Of a DNA stretch of 31,904 nt, positions 9,901 through 16,560 are shown piece by piece. Each line of letters begins with the position of its first letter. Positions within the stretch are counted from its first letter, which is position 1. Below the pieces are notes generated by a model. It worked only from the letters and a program-made list of their open reading frames with translations. It did no database searches and was not told where the DNA came from. Origin of the DNA: DASTPP01 sp035762175 (lineage in GTDB: Bacteria; Myxococcota_A; Polyangia; Polyangiales; Polyangiaceae); NCBI GenBank assembly GCA_035762175.1, contig DASTPP010000322.1:1-31904 (forward strand). Reading direction: 5' to 3'. Made by a program: the position numbers and the translations under genes.

Positions 9901-10027
9901 GGACACGAAGGCCGCGGCGGCGCCGCTCAGCTGCCCCCCTTCGTACGATCTGCTCGCGACGTACTTCGGCCTGTTCCACCGGACAGGCTTCTTGGCGCCC
10001 CCGCAAGGGGCGGCCGCCCCGCGCTGA
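6902..10027 (+). CDS. Fatty acyl-AMP ligase - ACP - thioester reductase fusion
   Basis: 1041 residues with a complete three-module layout. Residues 1 to about 560 are an adenylating domain with the P-loop YTSGSTGNAKG (from about 160), the motif TGDLGF, and GRAKDLIIIRG. The segment LGGEPVRAATLRRF then GFDPRAFRPSLGISEATL is typical of fatty acyl-AMP ligases (FAAL) rather than acyl-CoA synthetases. About 570-650 is an acyl carrier protein with the phosphopantetheine Ser 598 in LGLDSMA. From about 670 is an SDR-type thioester reductase: GATGYLG (676-682) binds NAD(P)H, and Tyr 837 and Lys 841 (YEQTK) are catalytic. The expected reaction is activation of a fatty acid as acyl-AMP, transfer to the fused ACP, and reductive release as aldehyde or alcohol, as in carboxylic acid reductases. 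The 3' end overlaps the convergent AraC gene by about 100 bases. The start has GAGGG at 6893. Confidence 0.93.
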   Translation: MTTSFHELLQRRAAEEGGKKAFVFVDRDERERSLTFEALDAQARQVATLLRRASAPGERVLLMFPPGLDFVPAFYGSLLAGTASIAAYPPDPRLGKAAFAGLAAIAADAGVSLILAPRAVGQLLGGQAPCPVAAFEDALELSPDDYHLRQAGGDELAYLQYTSGSTGNAKGVQISHGNLLEHCRQFVEGFGIARDDRTVLWLPVHHSFGLFAGVVVPLYAGQTSIQMSPLAFLEKPSRWVKAIAKYEGTVSGGPNFAFDLCAKATPPDEMAALDLRSWRVAGLGGEPVRAATLRRFAAAAAPAGFDPRAFRPSLGISEATLAATANPEFREPLAVEFDADALEHGRVVVAGPETKRRRSLVGLGRPLRGQSLEIVAEPGVEIGEVWTAGANVSRGYWNRPEENARVFGATLPGRPERFLRTGDLGFLHRGELFLVGRAKDLIIIRGCNYHPHDLEQSVEAALGAPPQSAAAFSVDGPEGEELVVVVEVQGDEGAERYEQMAAAARAALSEQHNLRARTLLCVRRGALPRTPSAKLQRAESRRRFLAGELAGVYADDAAAPAGEAKEPATLVELLARILRVDAARVAADAPLASLGLDSMATVELHELAREKLGLDLPYEVLLNAETRVSDLSAGHFAAQAEVPTASRVGLPEDLVPAWRGEAGPAPGAPSHILLTGATGYLGAYLVAEILKQTSARVVCLVRGKTDEEARERLAEALARHPSLDQTAGWAERVSVARGDFTRPRLGLDEAAYEALAGEVDAIVHCGAWVNFIYPYAVLERANVGGFEEVLRFAARGRQKAVHHMSSTAVLFSPGYERGQRYPEQHPLASDGQLPNGYEQTKWVADKNVEIARERGFVVSNYRVGYVTGASGDGRDFRLSEFFPAMIKGCIQLGVAPRIDTDMTMVPIDYAAAAIVRILARPEAQGKTYHINHPDPIHFDDVVRWIREYGYPLETTDFDAWRDLVTAKSLSESRDNALAPYLGFVRNLQERHVWLPPVDVSDTKAAAAPLSCPPSYDLLATYFGLFHRTGFLAPPQGAAAPR

Positions 10028-11273
10028 GGGCACCGGCCGCCGCGGCGCCCCCCGCCGCGGCGCCCCCCGCCCCGGCGCCCCCTGCCACGGCGCTCGCTGG
10101 GGCCGCCTCGCCCCGCGCCGCGGCGCCCCCCGCCCCGGCGCCCCCCGCCATGGCGCCCGCCGGGGCCGCCTCGACCGCTCGGGCCCCGGACGCCGCCGGG
10201 CCCGGGCGGGCCGCCCCCTCGGCCGGCGCCGGGGCGGCGCCCGCGCGGTAGCGCTGGGGGGTCACGCCCGTCCAGCGCTTGAACGCGCGCAAGAAGGCGC
10301 TGTGCTCGGCGTACCCGAGCAGGTAGGCGATCTCGCCGAGCGAGAGCTTCTGCTCGGCCATGTGCAGCCTCGCCAGCTCTTCGCGCACCGAGTCGACGAG
10401 GTTCTGGAAGTTCGTGCCCTCGTCGCCCAGCCGGCGCTGGAAGGTGCGCTCGCTCATGTGAAACACCGCGGCGATCGCCGGCAGCTCGGGCACCGTGCCG
10501 GACATGCGCTCGCGCACGGCGCGGCGCACCTGCAGCGAGAACTTCTCGACGGGGGGGATGGCCGCGAGCGTCTTTTCAGCCAACCCGTCGATGATGGCGA
10601 GCAGCGTCGGGTCGGCCGAGGAGACGGGCAGCGCGAGGTCGGCCGCCGAGATGGCGACGCCGTTCGACTCGGCGCCGAACGCGAGCGCGCTCGTGCCGAA
10701 GACCTCGACGAGCGGGCCCACCTCGGGCGGCCGCGGGTGGGCGAACCAGACCTCGTCGGGCACGATCTCGACCCCCGACAGGTGCCGCACCTGCAGGACG
10801 AAGAGCGTGACGAAGTACTCGTTGAGGTGGCGGCCCAGGCAGAGCGAATGCCCCGGGATGAAGTGCCGGACGCGCCCGCGGCCCCCGCCCTCCTCGAAGG
10901 CCATCTGCACCAGATCGTTGGTCAGCCCGACGTAGCGCACGACCCGCCGGTAGGCGTCGCCCAGCGTCGGGGCCAGCCGGAAGGTGTACTCGAGCAGGCC
11001 CATGGTGCCCCGCTGGTACTGCAGGGCCATGTGCAGCCCCAGGAAGGGGTCGCCGGCCAGGCCCTCGGCCGCCTCGAACACCTCGTGCAGCGTCGAGAGC
11101 GAGACCATGGTCTCTTCGTCGCTGGCGGCGCCCTCGGGCAGCTCGAAGCGGCGCAGGAAGGCGGGCACGTCGGCCCCCTTCGCGCGCAAGATGTGCAGCA
11201 ACGGCCGGAGCGTGCGCGTCCGCGTCTTCGGGCCGGCTGCGGGCCGCGTTCTCGCCGTCACGCCGCCGAGCAT
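9927..11273 (-). CDS. AraC family transcriptional regulator with repetitive C-terminal tail
   Basis: 448 residues. Residues of about 20-210 match the arabinose-binding-like N-terminal domain found in OruR/VirS-type AraC regulators (LHILRAKGADVPAFLRRF, GTMGLLEYTFRLAPTLGDA). About 245-340 is the double-HTH DNA-binding domain, with the closing signature LGYAEHSAFLRAFKRWTGVTPQRYR. Family members of normal length stop about here. This one continues for about 107 Ala/Gly/Pro-rich residues, encoded over a 57-base tandem repeat and then antisense to the last 100 bases of the FAAL fusion gene. It is the last gene of a minus-strand series that includes a hydrolase and a FAAL, so it is probably the pathway regulator. 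No strong Shine-Dalgarno precedes ATG 11273. Confidence 0.88.
   Translation of the reverse strand: MLGGVTARTRPAAGPKTRTRTLRPLLHILRAKGADVPAFLRRFELPEGAASDEETMVSLSTLHEVFEAAEGLAGDPFLGLHMALQYQRGTMGLLEYTFRLAPTLGDAYRRVVRYVGLTNDLVQMAFEEGGGRGRVRHFIPGHSLCLGRHLNEYFVTLFVLQVRHLSGVEIVPDEVWFAHPRPPEVGPLVEVFGTSALAFGAESNGVAISAADLALPVSSADPTLLAIIDGLAEKTLAAIPPVEKFSLQVRRAVRERMSGTVPELPAIAAVFHMSERTFQRRLGDEGTNFQNLVDSVREELARLHMAEQKLSLGEIAYLLGYAEHSAFLRAFKRWTGVTPQRYRAGAAPAPAEGAARPGPAASGARAVEAAPAGAMAGGAGAGGAAARGEAAPASAVAGGAGAGGAAAGGAAAAGALSAGRPPLAGAPRSLSGGTGRSTSRADRTKGGS
10054..10173. repeat. 57-base tandem repeat, two copies, period 63
   Basis: 10054-10110 and 10117-10173 are near-identical 57-base units. On the minus strand they encode two 21-residue units, EAAPAGAMAGGAGAGGAAARG and EAAPASAVAGGAGAGGAAAGG, in the tail of the AraC-type regulator. 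The period is a multiple of three, so copy changes keep the frame. Confidence 0.85.
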
Positions 11274-11387
11274 AGCGCCGGCGCCCGCGCGCCGCGAGCC
11301 CGTCCCCCCCGGGGCGCCCGGGCGGCCCGCGGCCCCTCGAAAATCAACGCCCCGCCGGCCCCCCTCGGCGTCCGGGGCGCCGCGCGC

Positions 11388-12449
11388 TCAGTGCGCGCGC
11401 AGCCAGTCGAGGCTCTCCTTCCAGAGGGTGTGCTTGAACTGCGCGCGGAAGAAGCCCACGTGGCCGATGCCCTTCACGCCGAGCGCGGCCGGCCGCACGT
11501 GGCGGAATTCGACCTCGGTCTTCTTGAAGTAGCCGTGCAGCGCGCGCACGCACGCCTCGGGGGCGCGCTCGTCGTCTTCGAAGCTGTACGCGAGCACCGG
11601 CCCTTCGTACCGGTCGAAGCCCTTCCGCAGGGGCACGCCGGCGTCGTCGATCATGTAGTGCGGGCTGCGGGCCCAGCGCGCCCACTGCAGGGCGACGCCC
11701 TTGGGCAGGTCTTCGCCGAGCTTGAGCTTCTTCGCCGGAAAGTACGAGAGCGCGTGGGCCAGGCCCGGCATGACGCCGTACCAGAGGCCCGCGTAGGTGA
11801 GGCCCGACTTGGCCGGGTACAGGCGCCAGTAGCCGTGCTGCGCGGCGACGGTGACGGCCGAGGCGATGCGGTGGTTGTTCTCGAGCAGGCCGAGCAGCTG
11901 GCCGCCGACGCTGTGGCCGACGATCTGGAGCTTCAGGCCCGCGAACTCGTCGGCCATCGCGTCGACGACGGCGGCGTAGTCGTTCTCGCCCCAGTCGCGA
12001 ATGGTCGCCGACGCCCGGGCGACCGGGCCCTTGAGCGAGCCGCCGATGCCGCGATAGTCGAAGGTGAGCGTCGCGCAGCCGTTGGCCGCGAGGTAGCGGG
12101 CGTAGGGCTCGTAGAAGCCGCGCCGCACGGCCGTCGCGCAGCCGACGATGACCGCCCGCTCGGGCTCGCGGCCGGCGGGCACGTAGAGCGTGCAGGCGAG
12201 CGGCAGGCCGTCGCGCGCCGCGATGGTCTTCGCCTGGGCGCTGACGCTACCTTTCGGGGCGGCGCCCTCGCCGGGGGCGGCCTTCGGGGCAGCCACCTCG
12301 CCCGGGGCGACGTTCGGGGCGGCGCCCTCGCCCGGGGCGGCCTTCGGGGCGGCGCCCTCGCCCGGGGCGGCCTTCGGGGCGGCCTCGGCGAGGGGGGCGG
12401 CTTGGGGGGCGGACGGGTGGGCGGTAACGCTGGCGTTCTGGGCGTGCAT
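11388..12449 (-). CDS. COG4757-type alpha/beta hydrolase with repeat-bearing N-terminus
   Basis: 353 residues from the ATG at 12449. The fold is clear: YDYRGIGGS-like segment at 131-138 (DYRGIGGS), nucleophile elbow GHSVGGQ with Ser 180, acidic candidate Asp 292 or 293, and His 330 (GIGHVGFF). The stretch FPAKKLKLGEDLPKGVALQW (237-256) is characteristic of the predicted hydrolases grouped as COG4757. These are cytoplasmic ester or thioester hydrolases of unknown substrate. The N-terminus (residues 21-66) is four and a half copies of AAPKAAPGEG, encoded by a 30-base tandem repeat, and is probably disordered. It lies 62 bases after the stand-alone FAAL on the same strand, so a role in releasing or trimming the acyl product is plausible. 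The frame is open further upstream, but only through the preceding gene. Confidence 0.88.
   Translation of the reverse strand: MHAQNASVTAHPSAPQAAPLAEAAPKAAPGEGAAPKAAPGEGAAPNVAPGEVAAPKAAPGEGAAPKGSVSAQAKTIAARDGLPLACTLYVPAGREPERAVIVGCATAVRRGFYEPYARYLAANGCATLTFDYRGIGGSLKGPVARASATIRDWGENDYAAVVDAMADEFAGLKLQIVGHSVGGQLLGLLENNHRIASAVTVAAQHGYWRLYPAKSGLTYAGLWYGVMPGLAHALSYFPAKKLKLGEDLPKGVALQWARWARSPHYMIDDAGVPLRKGFDRYEGPVLAYSFEDDERAPEACVRALHGYFKKTEVEFRHVRPAALGVKGIGHVGFFRAQFKHTLWKESLDWLRAH
12252..12391. repeat. 30-base tandem repeat, about 4.6 copies
   Basis: Units start at 12252, 12282, 12312 and 12342, with a partial unit at 12372. The last two full units are identical; the second is the most diverged. 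Each encodes ten residues (AAPKAAPGEG or variant) at the N-terminus of the hydrolase on the minus strand. Confidence 0.9.
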
Positions 12450-12511
12450 CGGGGGCTCCCTCGTGGCATTCGTGGCGGTTCGGTCGGGGCGGCGCGGCGG
12501 CGCGGCGTGGT

Positions 12512-14056
12512 TCAGCGGAGGGCCTCGGCCTCGCGCAGGCGGGCGAGCATGGCCTGGCGCATCGGCTTGCCGCTCGAGGTGCGCAAGATGCTGCCCTGCG
12601 GCCCGGCGATGACGCGCGCGGGCACGGCGCCGAAGCTCGACCCGATGGCCGACGCGACGCCTTCGGGGTCGAGGGCGGCCCCCGGCTCGGGGATGAGATA
12701 AAGGTAGAAGCGGTCGTCGTCGGCCAAGACGAGGCACTCGCGCACGCCGGGCTGCCGCGAGGCGACGCCCTCGACGTCGTCGGGGAAGATGTTCTCGCCG
12801 TTGACGATGATGAGATCTTTCGCCCGGCCGCTGATGTAGAGCTCGCCGTCGCGCTCGAAGCCGAGATCGCCGGTGTCGAACCAGCCCTCGTGCACGACGG
12901 GCTCGTCGTCGAGGTACCCTCGAAAGACGCCCGGGCCCTTGATGAACACCGCCCCCTCGACCCCGGGCCCCGCGGGCACCGGCCGGCCCGACGCGTCGCG
13001 CGCGCCGACCCGCACCTCGGTGCCCGCGACGGGCGCGCCGACGCTCGCCACGACCCGCGCGTCGCCCTTGGCGCAGAACGAGTCTTCGAGCGTGCCGAAG
13101 CGCCGCGCGGTGACGATGAGGGTCGCCTCGGCGAGGCCGTAGCAGAACACGATCGCGCGCGGGTCGAAGCCGTAGTCGGCCCCCGCGCTGGCGAGCGACG
13201 AGACGGCCTCGAGGCGAATCGGCTCGGCCCCGCAGAACACCGACCGCACCCGGGCGAAGAGGTCGGCCGGCAGCCCCGCCTTGGCCGCGCGGGCCTCGAC
13301 GGCGCGCGCGAGGTAGCGCAGGGCGAAGTTGGGCATCGGCACGATCTCGCAGGCGCCCTGCAAGAAGACGCCGAGCGGGTCGCGCAAGAAGGCCTGCGGC
13401 TTGGTCAGGCGCAGCGGGTTCTCGAGCACGAGGTTGCTGAAGAGCCCGCCGATGAGGCCCATGTCGTGGCTGAGCGGCAGGAAGTTGTAGACGAGCGAGC
13501 CCGGCGTCCGGCCGTCGACCTCGAGGATGGCGCCGAGGTTGGCCAGGAGGGCGCCGTGCCGAATCGGGATGGCCTTCGGCGCCCCGAGCGAGCCGCTCGA
13601 GAATTGCACCACCGCGAGATCGTCGGGCCCGGCCTCGGCGAGTGCGGACGAGCCCTTCGAGCGGGCGGTCTCGCTCCAGCCGATCGCGGTCGTGCCCTCC
13701 AGGGCGGGCAGCGTGTGGTACGCGTAGCGGACGCCGAAGCGCCCGCAGAGCCGCCCGAGCGTGGCCGCGTACTCGTCGACCGCGCCGCGCCGGGGCTTGA
13801 CCGAGACGGGCACGGCGCCCATCGCGACGAGCGCGAGCAGGGCGACGACGTGCTCGGGGTCGGTCTCGAGCGAGAGGGCGACGCGGTCGCCGCGCCGCAC
13901 CCCGAGCGCGCGGAAGTGCTCGGCGTTGCCCCGCACGAGCTCGGCGAGCTCGGCGTAGCTGAGGGCCACGTCGGCCCGGGCGCCGAAGGTGAGGCCCGCG
14001 TCGGCCCGGCCGAGCCGGGCGATGACGTCGGCGTACGAAGCGGCACCCTTTAGCAT
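12512..14056 (-). CDS. Stand-alone fatty acyl-AMP ligase (AMP-binding enzyme)
   Basis: 514 residues, a single ANL-family adenylating domain. The P-loop is FSSGSLGAPK (152-161). CGAEPIRLEAV then DYGFDPRAIVFCYGLAEATL follows the FAAL pattern seen also in the fusion protein. FDTGDLGF, SGRAKDLIIVNGENIFPDDVE and the catalytic-Lys tail SSGKPMR are all present. FAALs make acyl-AMP from free fatty acid and ATP and hand the acyl group to an ACP; the free ACP at 16218 is the likely partner because this enzyme carries none. The gene overlaps the preceding hotdog gene by seven bases (ATGCTAA), indicating translational coupling. It is shorter than typical FAALs of about 570-600 residues, with a compact C-terminal lobe. 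Confidence 0.9.
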   Translation of the reverse strand: MLKGAASYADVIARLGRADAGLTFGARADVALSYAELAELVRGNAEHFRALGVRRGDRVALSLETDPEHVVALLALVAMGAVPVSVKPRRGAVDEYAATLGRLCGRFGVRYAYHTLPALEGTTAIGWSETARSKGSSALAEAGPDDLAVVQFSSGSLGAPKAIPIRHGALLANLGAILEVDGRTPGSLVYNFLPLSHDMGLIGGLFSNLVLENPLRLTKPQAFLRDPLGVFLQGACEIVPMPNFALRYLARAVEARAAKAGLPADLFARVRSVFCGAEPIRLEAVSSLASAGADYGFDPRAIVFCYGLAEATLIVTARRFGTLEDSFCAKGDARVVASVGAPVAGTEVRVGARDASGRPVPAGPGVEGAVFIKGPGVFRGYLDDEPVVHEGWFDTGDLGFERDGELYISGRAKDLIIVNGENIFPDDVEGVASRQPGVRECLVLADDDRFYLYLIPEPGAALDPEGVASAIGSSFGAVPARVIAGPQGSILRTSSGKPMRQAMLARLREAEALR

Positions 14057-14457
14057 TGCGCGGCCCTCAATTGATCGATGTTAATCGGCACCATGACGCG
14101 CCTCTGCTTGTCGAAAACGACGAGCCGCAAGAGCCCGTCGGCCACCTCGTCGCCGGCGAGCGAGACCCGCTGCCGCAGGAAGAGGCTGAAGCGCTCCAGC
14201 CGGACGAGCGAGGTCGTCACGTGGAGCACGATGCTCGGGTCCCAGAAGACCGGTTTTTTGTAGTCGATCTCGAGCCGGGCCACGGCCCCGACCAGGCGGC
14301 CGTGGCGCATGTCGATGCCGTTGGCCATCGACCAGTCCCAGCGGCCGGCCTCGAAGAGCTCGACGAAGACGCTGTTGTTGAGCTGCAGCGCCCAGTCGTA
14401 GTCGTTCGGCCGGGGGCGCAGGGCGCTCACGTGGTCTTGGAAGGTTGGTTCGCTCAT
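14050..14457 (-). CDS. Hotdog-fold acyl thioesterase (4HBT type)
   Basis: 135 residues from the ATG at 14457. That start overlaps the stop of the upstream phosphopantetheinyl transferase in the four-base ATGA. The active-site helix region NDYDWALQLNNSVFVELFEAGR (18-39; Asp 19 or 21, Asn 27-28, Glu 36) matches the 4-hydroxybenzoyl-CoA thioesterase-like pattern D..G.. NN..Y...E.aR, with the usual His-Val replaced by Gln-Leu. The rest forms the expected beta-strands (ARLEIDYKKPVFWDPSIVLHV). The role is probably hydrolysis, or another hotdog-type step, on an acyl-ACP or acyl-CoA of this cluster. It sits between the carrier-activating enzyme and the stand-alone FAAL in an overlapping operon. Confidence 0.85.
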   Translation of the reverse strand: MSEPTFQDHVSALRPRPNDYDWALQLNNSVFVELFEAGRWDWSMANGIDMRHGRLVGAVARLEIDYKKPVFWDPSIVLHVTTSLVRLERFSLFLRQRVSLAGDEVADGLLRLVVFDKQRRVMVPINIDQLRAAQC

Positions 14458-14819
14458 GGCGGAAGGCAAAGGGCGACGGCGGTGGCCGTCGCGTAGTCGG
14501 CCGAGTGGCTGATGGTGAGGTCGATCGAGACGCCCGCCGCCGCCAGCCACGGGGCGAGCCGGGGGCCGGGCCGCAGCCGGGGGCGGCCGCTCGCCGCGTG
14601 GTCGATCTCGAGGTCGAGGAAGGTGAAGCGGGGGCGCCCGTCGAAGTCGGCGAGGGCCTTGATGCAGGCCTCCTTGGCGCAGAGGAGCCCCGCGTACGAG
14701 GCCGCCGGGTCGGCCCGCCCGGCGCAGTACTCGCGCTCGCGGGCGGTGAAGACGGCGCGGTTGCCGAGCAGCGAGCCCTTCGCCTTGAGCTCAGCTAGCG
14801 ACTGCAAGTCGCTGCCCAC
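14454..14819 (-). CDS. AcpS-type 4'-phosphopantetheinyl transferase
   Basis: 121 residues from a GTG at 14819, chosen because it gives the normal AcpS length and places the first motif at the N-terminus; an earlier start would overlap the upstream gene by about 200 bases and add a meaningless extension. Motifs: VGSDL (Asp 4, the GxDI-type Mg2+ ligand), FTAREREYC (24-32), CAKEACIKAL (47-56, Glu 50 and Lys 54) and ISHSADYATA (103-112). The enzyme moves phosphopantetheine from CoA to the carrier Ser of apo-ACPs; the free ACP at 16218 and the ACP inside the fusion protein are natural substrates. Its start lies within the last 29 bases of the di-iron gene and its end overlaps the thioesterase start. 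Confidence 0.88.
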   Translation of the reverse strand: MGSDLQSLAELKAKGSLLGNRAVFTAREREYCAGRADPAASYAGLLCAKEACIKALADFDGRPRFTFLDLEIDHAASGRPRLRPGPRLAPWLAAAGVSIDLTISHSADYATATAVALCLPP

Positions 14820-15756
14820 CCGCAGCGCGGGCGGCCGCGGGGCGGGCGGCGAGGCTGCGGAAGTAGGCGCGCTGGAGGTCTTCGACCGAATCGAGCCGGA
14901 GCCCGGTCGCCTGGGCGACGGCCTTGAGCACGCTGCGCACCTTCTTCGCCTGGAGGTCTTCGGAGCGAATCCACTCGTCCTTGAGGGCATACTCGTCACC
15001 TTCGTCCTTGCGGACCCGCTCCCACCAGTTGACGTACCCCTCGCGGCTCGACTGCTTCTCGCGCATCGAGCCGTGGGTCTCGCCGCCCTTCGGCCGCACC
15101 CAGGTGAAGGCCATGGCGAGCGCGTCCTTCGCGGGGTAGACGCCGGCGTCGATGAGGGCCTCGGCGAACGAGACGAAGTACTGCCGGTGCTGCACCTCGT
15201 CGCGGGTGATGCGGTGAAAGATCTCGCGCACCAGCGGGTCGTGGGCCGTCTTGGCGATCTCGCCGTAGGTGACCGAGGCCTCGATCTCGACGCAGGCCTG
15301 CAGCATGCAGACCCGGACGTAGTTGTCGTCGGGGAAGAAGCCGCGGTGCTCGATCACCTCCTCTTGGGGGATGGGATCGTCGCCGATCATCTCGAGCAGC
15401 ATCCCGTAGGCGACCTCGTGGTGCGCCTCCTCCTCGAGCCAGTAGCGCGCCGACCAGGCCGCGGCCGCGTGCAGCACGGTGGCGCCGAGCGGGTTGTCGC
15501 GCCCGAGCTCGTTCGCGAGCTTCACCCCGAGCTGCGCGAGCCGGATGCCCGCCGGCTGCGTCGTCAGCTCGGCGCGGGCGGCGTGCCAGAGGGCGGCGCG
15601 GTCCTGCGGGTGGAGTTGCTCGAGCTTGCGGCCCTCGAAGACGTCGAAGACGCTCCAGCGGCGGTGTTCGTGGTACCGCTGCTGATACCGCAGAATGTCC
15701 GTGAGCGTGAGCCCGTCGTCTTTGATGGCCTTGGCGAGGCCCGTCATTACGCGCAT
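14791..15756 (-). CDS. Di-iron acyl-ACP desaturase-like protein
   Basis: 321 residues, all helical and soluble. Two carboxylate/His motifs are visible: EEEAHH (108-113) and DEVQH (186-190), with Glu 157/159 in the helix between (QACVEIEASVTYGEIAKTAHDP). This is the ferritin-like di-iron layout of class II (stearoyl-ACP type) desaturases, including the conserved TYG.IA....DP spacing. The first helix Glu could not be assigned. Family enzymes use O2 and ferredoxin to introduce a double bond or hydroxyl into an ACP-bound acyl chain; related folds also oxidise amines. It is the first gene of the minus-strand operon, with AAAGGCAGG ahead of ATG 15756. The partner ACP would be the free one encoded divergently. 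Confidence 0.8.
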   Translation of the reverse strand: MRVMTGLAKAIKDDGLTLTDILRYQQRYHEHRRWSVFDVFEGRKLEQLHPQDRAALWHAARAELTTQPAGIRLAQLGVKLANELGRDNPLGATVLHAAAAWSARYWLEEEAHHEVAYGMLLEMIGDDPIPQEEVIEHRGFFPDDNYVRVCMLQACVEIEASVTYGEIAKTAHDPLVREIFHRITRDEVQHRQYFVSFAEALIDAGVYPAKDALAMAFTWVRPKGGETHGSMREKQSSREGYVNWWERVRKDEGDEYALKDEWIRSEDLQAKKVRSVLKAVAQATGLRLDSVEDLQRAYFRSLAARPAAARAAGGQRLAVAS

Positions 15757-16217
15757 GTGGTGAACCTGCCTTTTCTAGATAGAGTAAGGGTCGCCCGCGG
15801 GCGGCGGCCGCCGGGCGGGGCCGAGGGGGCCCGCCGCCGGGGGTGGGGGCCGCCGGCCCGGGGGGTCGCCGGGGGTCGTCGGGGGGTCGATCGGGAAAGA
15901 GAACGTTACGTATCTTCGGCTTTTTCTTGCGGTCTTGCGGCCCGGGGCCCGCGTCCCGGCGGGCCTCGACATGTGGGTCACTATGCGCGGCGGGGGCCCC
16001 CCCTTCAACGCACCAGCCGCCAAAACGATTGATAGTGGACGCCACCGGCGGGGCGCATCCGGCGCGCGATGCAAACGCGATGGGGCGTGCATTCTTCGCT
16101 GGCGCGAATGAAGGTGGTCATCCATATTGCGCGAGACGGGTGCGGCGCGGCGTCGCCCCCCGCATTACCGCTTGGCCCGCCCCCAACCGCGCGGGCCTCG
16201 CTTTCCAGGTGAAGGCC
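15757..16217. other. Divergent promoter region, desaturase operon / ACP-pump operon
   Basis: 461 bases between the di-iron gene (minus) and the ACP gene (plus). Bases 15780-15900 are extremely GC-rich; 15895-15940 and 16004-16140 are richer in A and T and are the likely promoter zones. The motif shared with 6764-6795 lies at 16003-16034 on the minus strand. An open plus-strand frame runs in from 15843 but the ACP fold starts only at 16218, after AGGTGAAGG. Confidence 0.6.
16003..16034 (-). promoter_or_regulatory. Putative operator/promoter element, copy 2
   Basis: The minus strand reads TATCA, four bases, then TTTTGGCGGC, one base, GGTGCGTTGA, matching the element at 6764-6795 in order and spacing. 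It points towards the desaturase operon, whose first ATG is about 250 bases away, and also lies about 185 bases upstream of the ACP gene on the other strand. A regulator binding here could control both directions. Confidence 0.55.
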
Positions 16218-16484
16218 ATGACGAACACGACCCTCCTCGATGATTTCAAGTCTACCGTGGCGCGGCGCCTCGAACTCGACCCGGCCGGGCTCTACGGGCG
16301 CTCGCTCCGGCTCGCCGAGGTCGTGGTCCGGTCGCCGGTCGCCACCAACTCGATCGACCTGATGGAGGCGGTGGCGGGTGCGATGGCCGAGCTCGACATC
16401 GACGGCCGGGTCGAGCTGCCGACGCTGACGCTCGACAACACGATCGACGAGCTGATGCGCGAGGTCGAGGGCCAGCTCGGCTAG
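16218..16484 (+). CDS. Free-standing acyl carrier protein
   Basis: 88 residues, typical discrete ACP size. The phosphopantetheine site is Ser 45 in SPVATNSIDLMEAV, followed by the acidic helix (MAELDIDGRVELPTLTLDN) and a C-terminal helix (TIDELMREVEGQLG). The Asp that usually precedes the modified Ser is Asn here, which is uncommon. ATG 16218 was preferred because an AGGTGA stands just upstream; a GTG three codons earlier is possible. It is transcribed away from the desaturase operon and is followed after 76 bases by the RND adaptor, which ties the pump to this acyl pathway. Probable role: carry the acyl chain activated by the stand-alone FAAL during di-iron oxidation. Confidence 0.88.
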   Translation: MTNTTLLDDFKSTVARRLELDPAGLYGRSLRLAEVVVRSPVATNSIDLMEAVAGAMAELDIDGRVELPTLTLDNTIDELMREVEGQLG

Positions 16485-16506
16485 CCCCGGCGCGCGCCCT
16501 GGTCGG

Positions 16507-16525
16507 CCGGGCCCCCGCGGCCCGG
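16507..16525. other. GC-rich hairpin between ACP and adaptor genes
   Basis: CCGGGCC (16507-16513) and GGCCCGG (16519-16525) are perfectly complementary with a five-base loop. It lacks a T-tract, so it is not a standard intrinsic terminator, but it could lower read-through or stabilise the upstream message so that ACP is made in excess over the pump. Confidence 0.4.
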
Positions 16526-16560
16526 GCGCTGCCCCGGCGAGCGGAGAGAGAGAGACGAAG

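Noticed and set aside
6923..10033. 1036-residue minus-strand open frame
   Set aside because: It lies wholly opposite the FAAL-ACP-reductase fusion and has no recognisable domain.
11343..11350. Third copy of the shared element upstream of the AraC gene
   Set aside because: Only the GCGTTGAT core (minus strand) matches; the TTTTGG block and TATCA are missing, so it is not distinguishable from chance.
10302..12701. 799-residue plus-strand open frame
   Set aside because: It is antisense to the AraC and hydrolase genes, which have clear domains; its translation is Arg/Ala/Gly-rich with no fold, as expected of a GC-rich shadow.
6902..16484. Isonitrile lipopeptide or terminal-alkyne/polyyne cluster
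   Set aside because: FAAL, ACP and hotdog genes recall these, but there is no NRPS, no Fe/2-oxoglutarate oxidase and no membrane desaturase.
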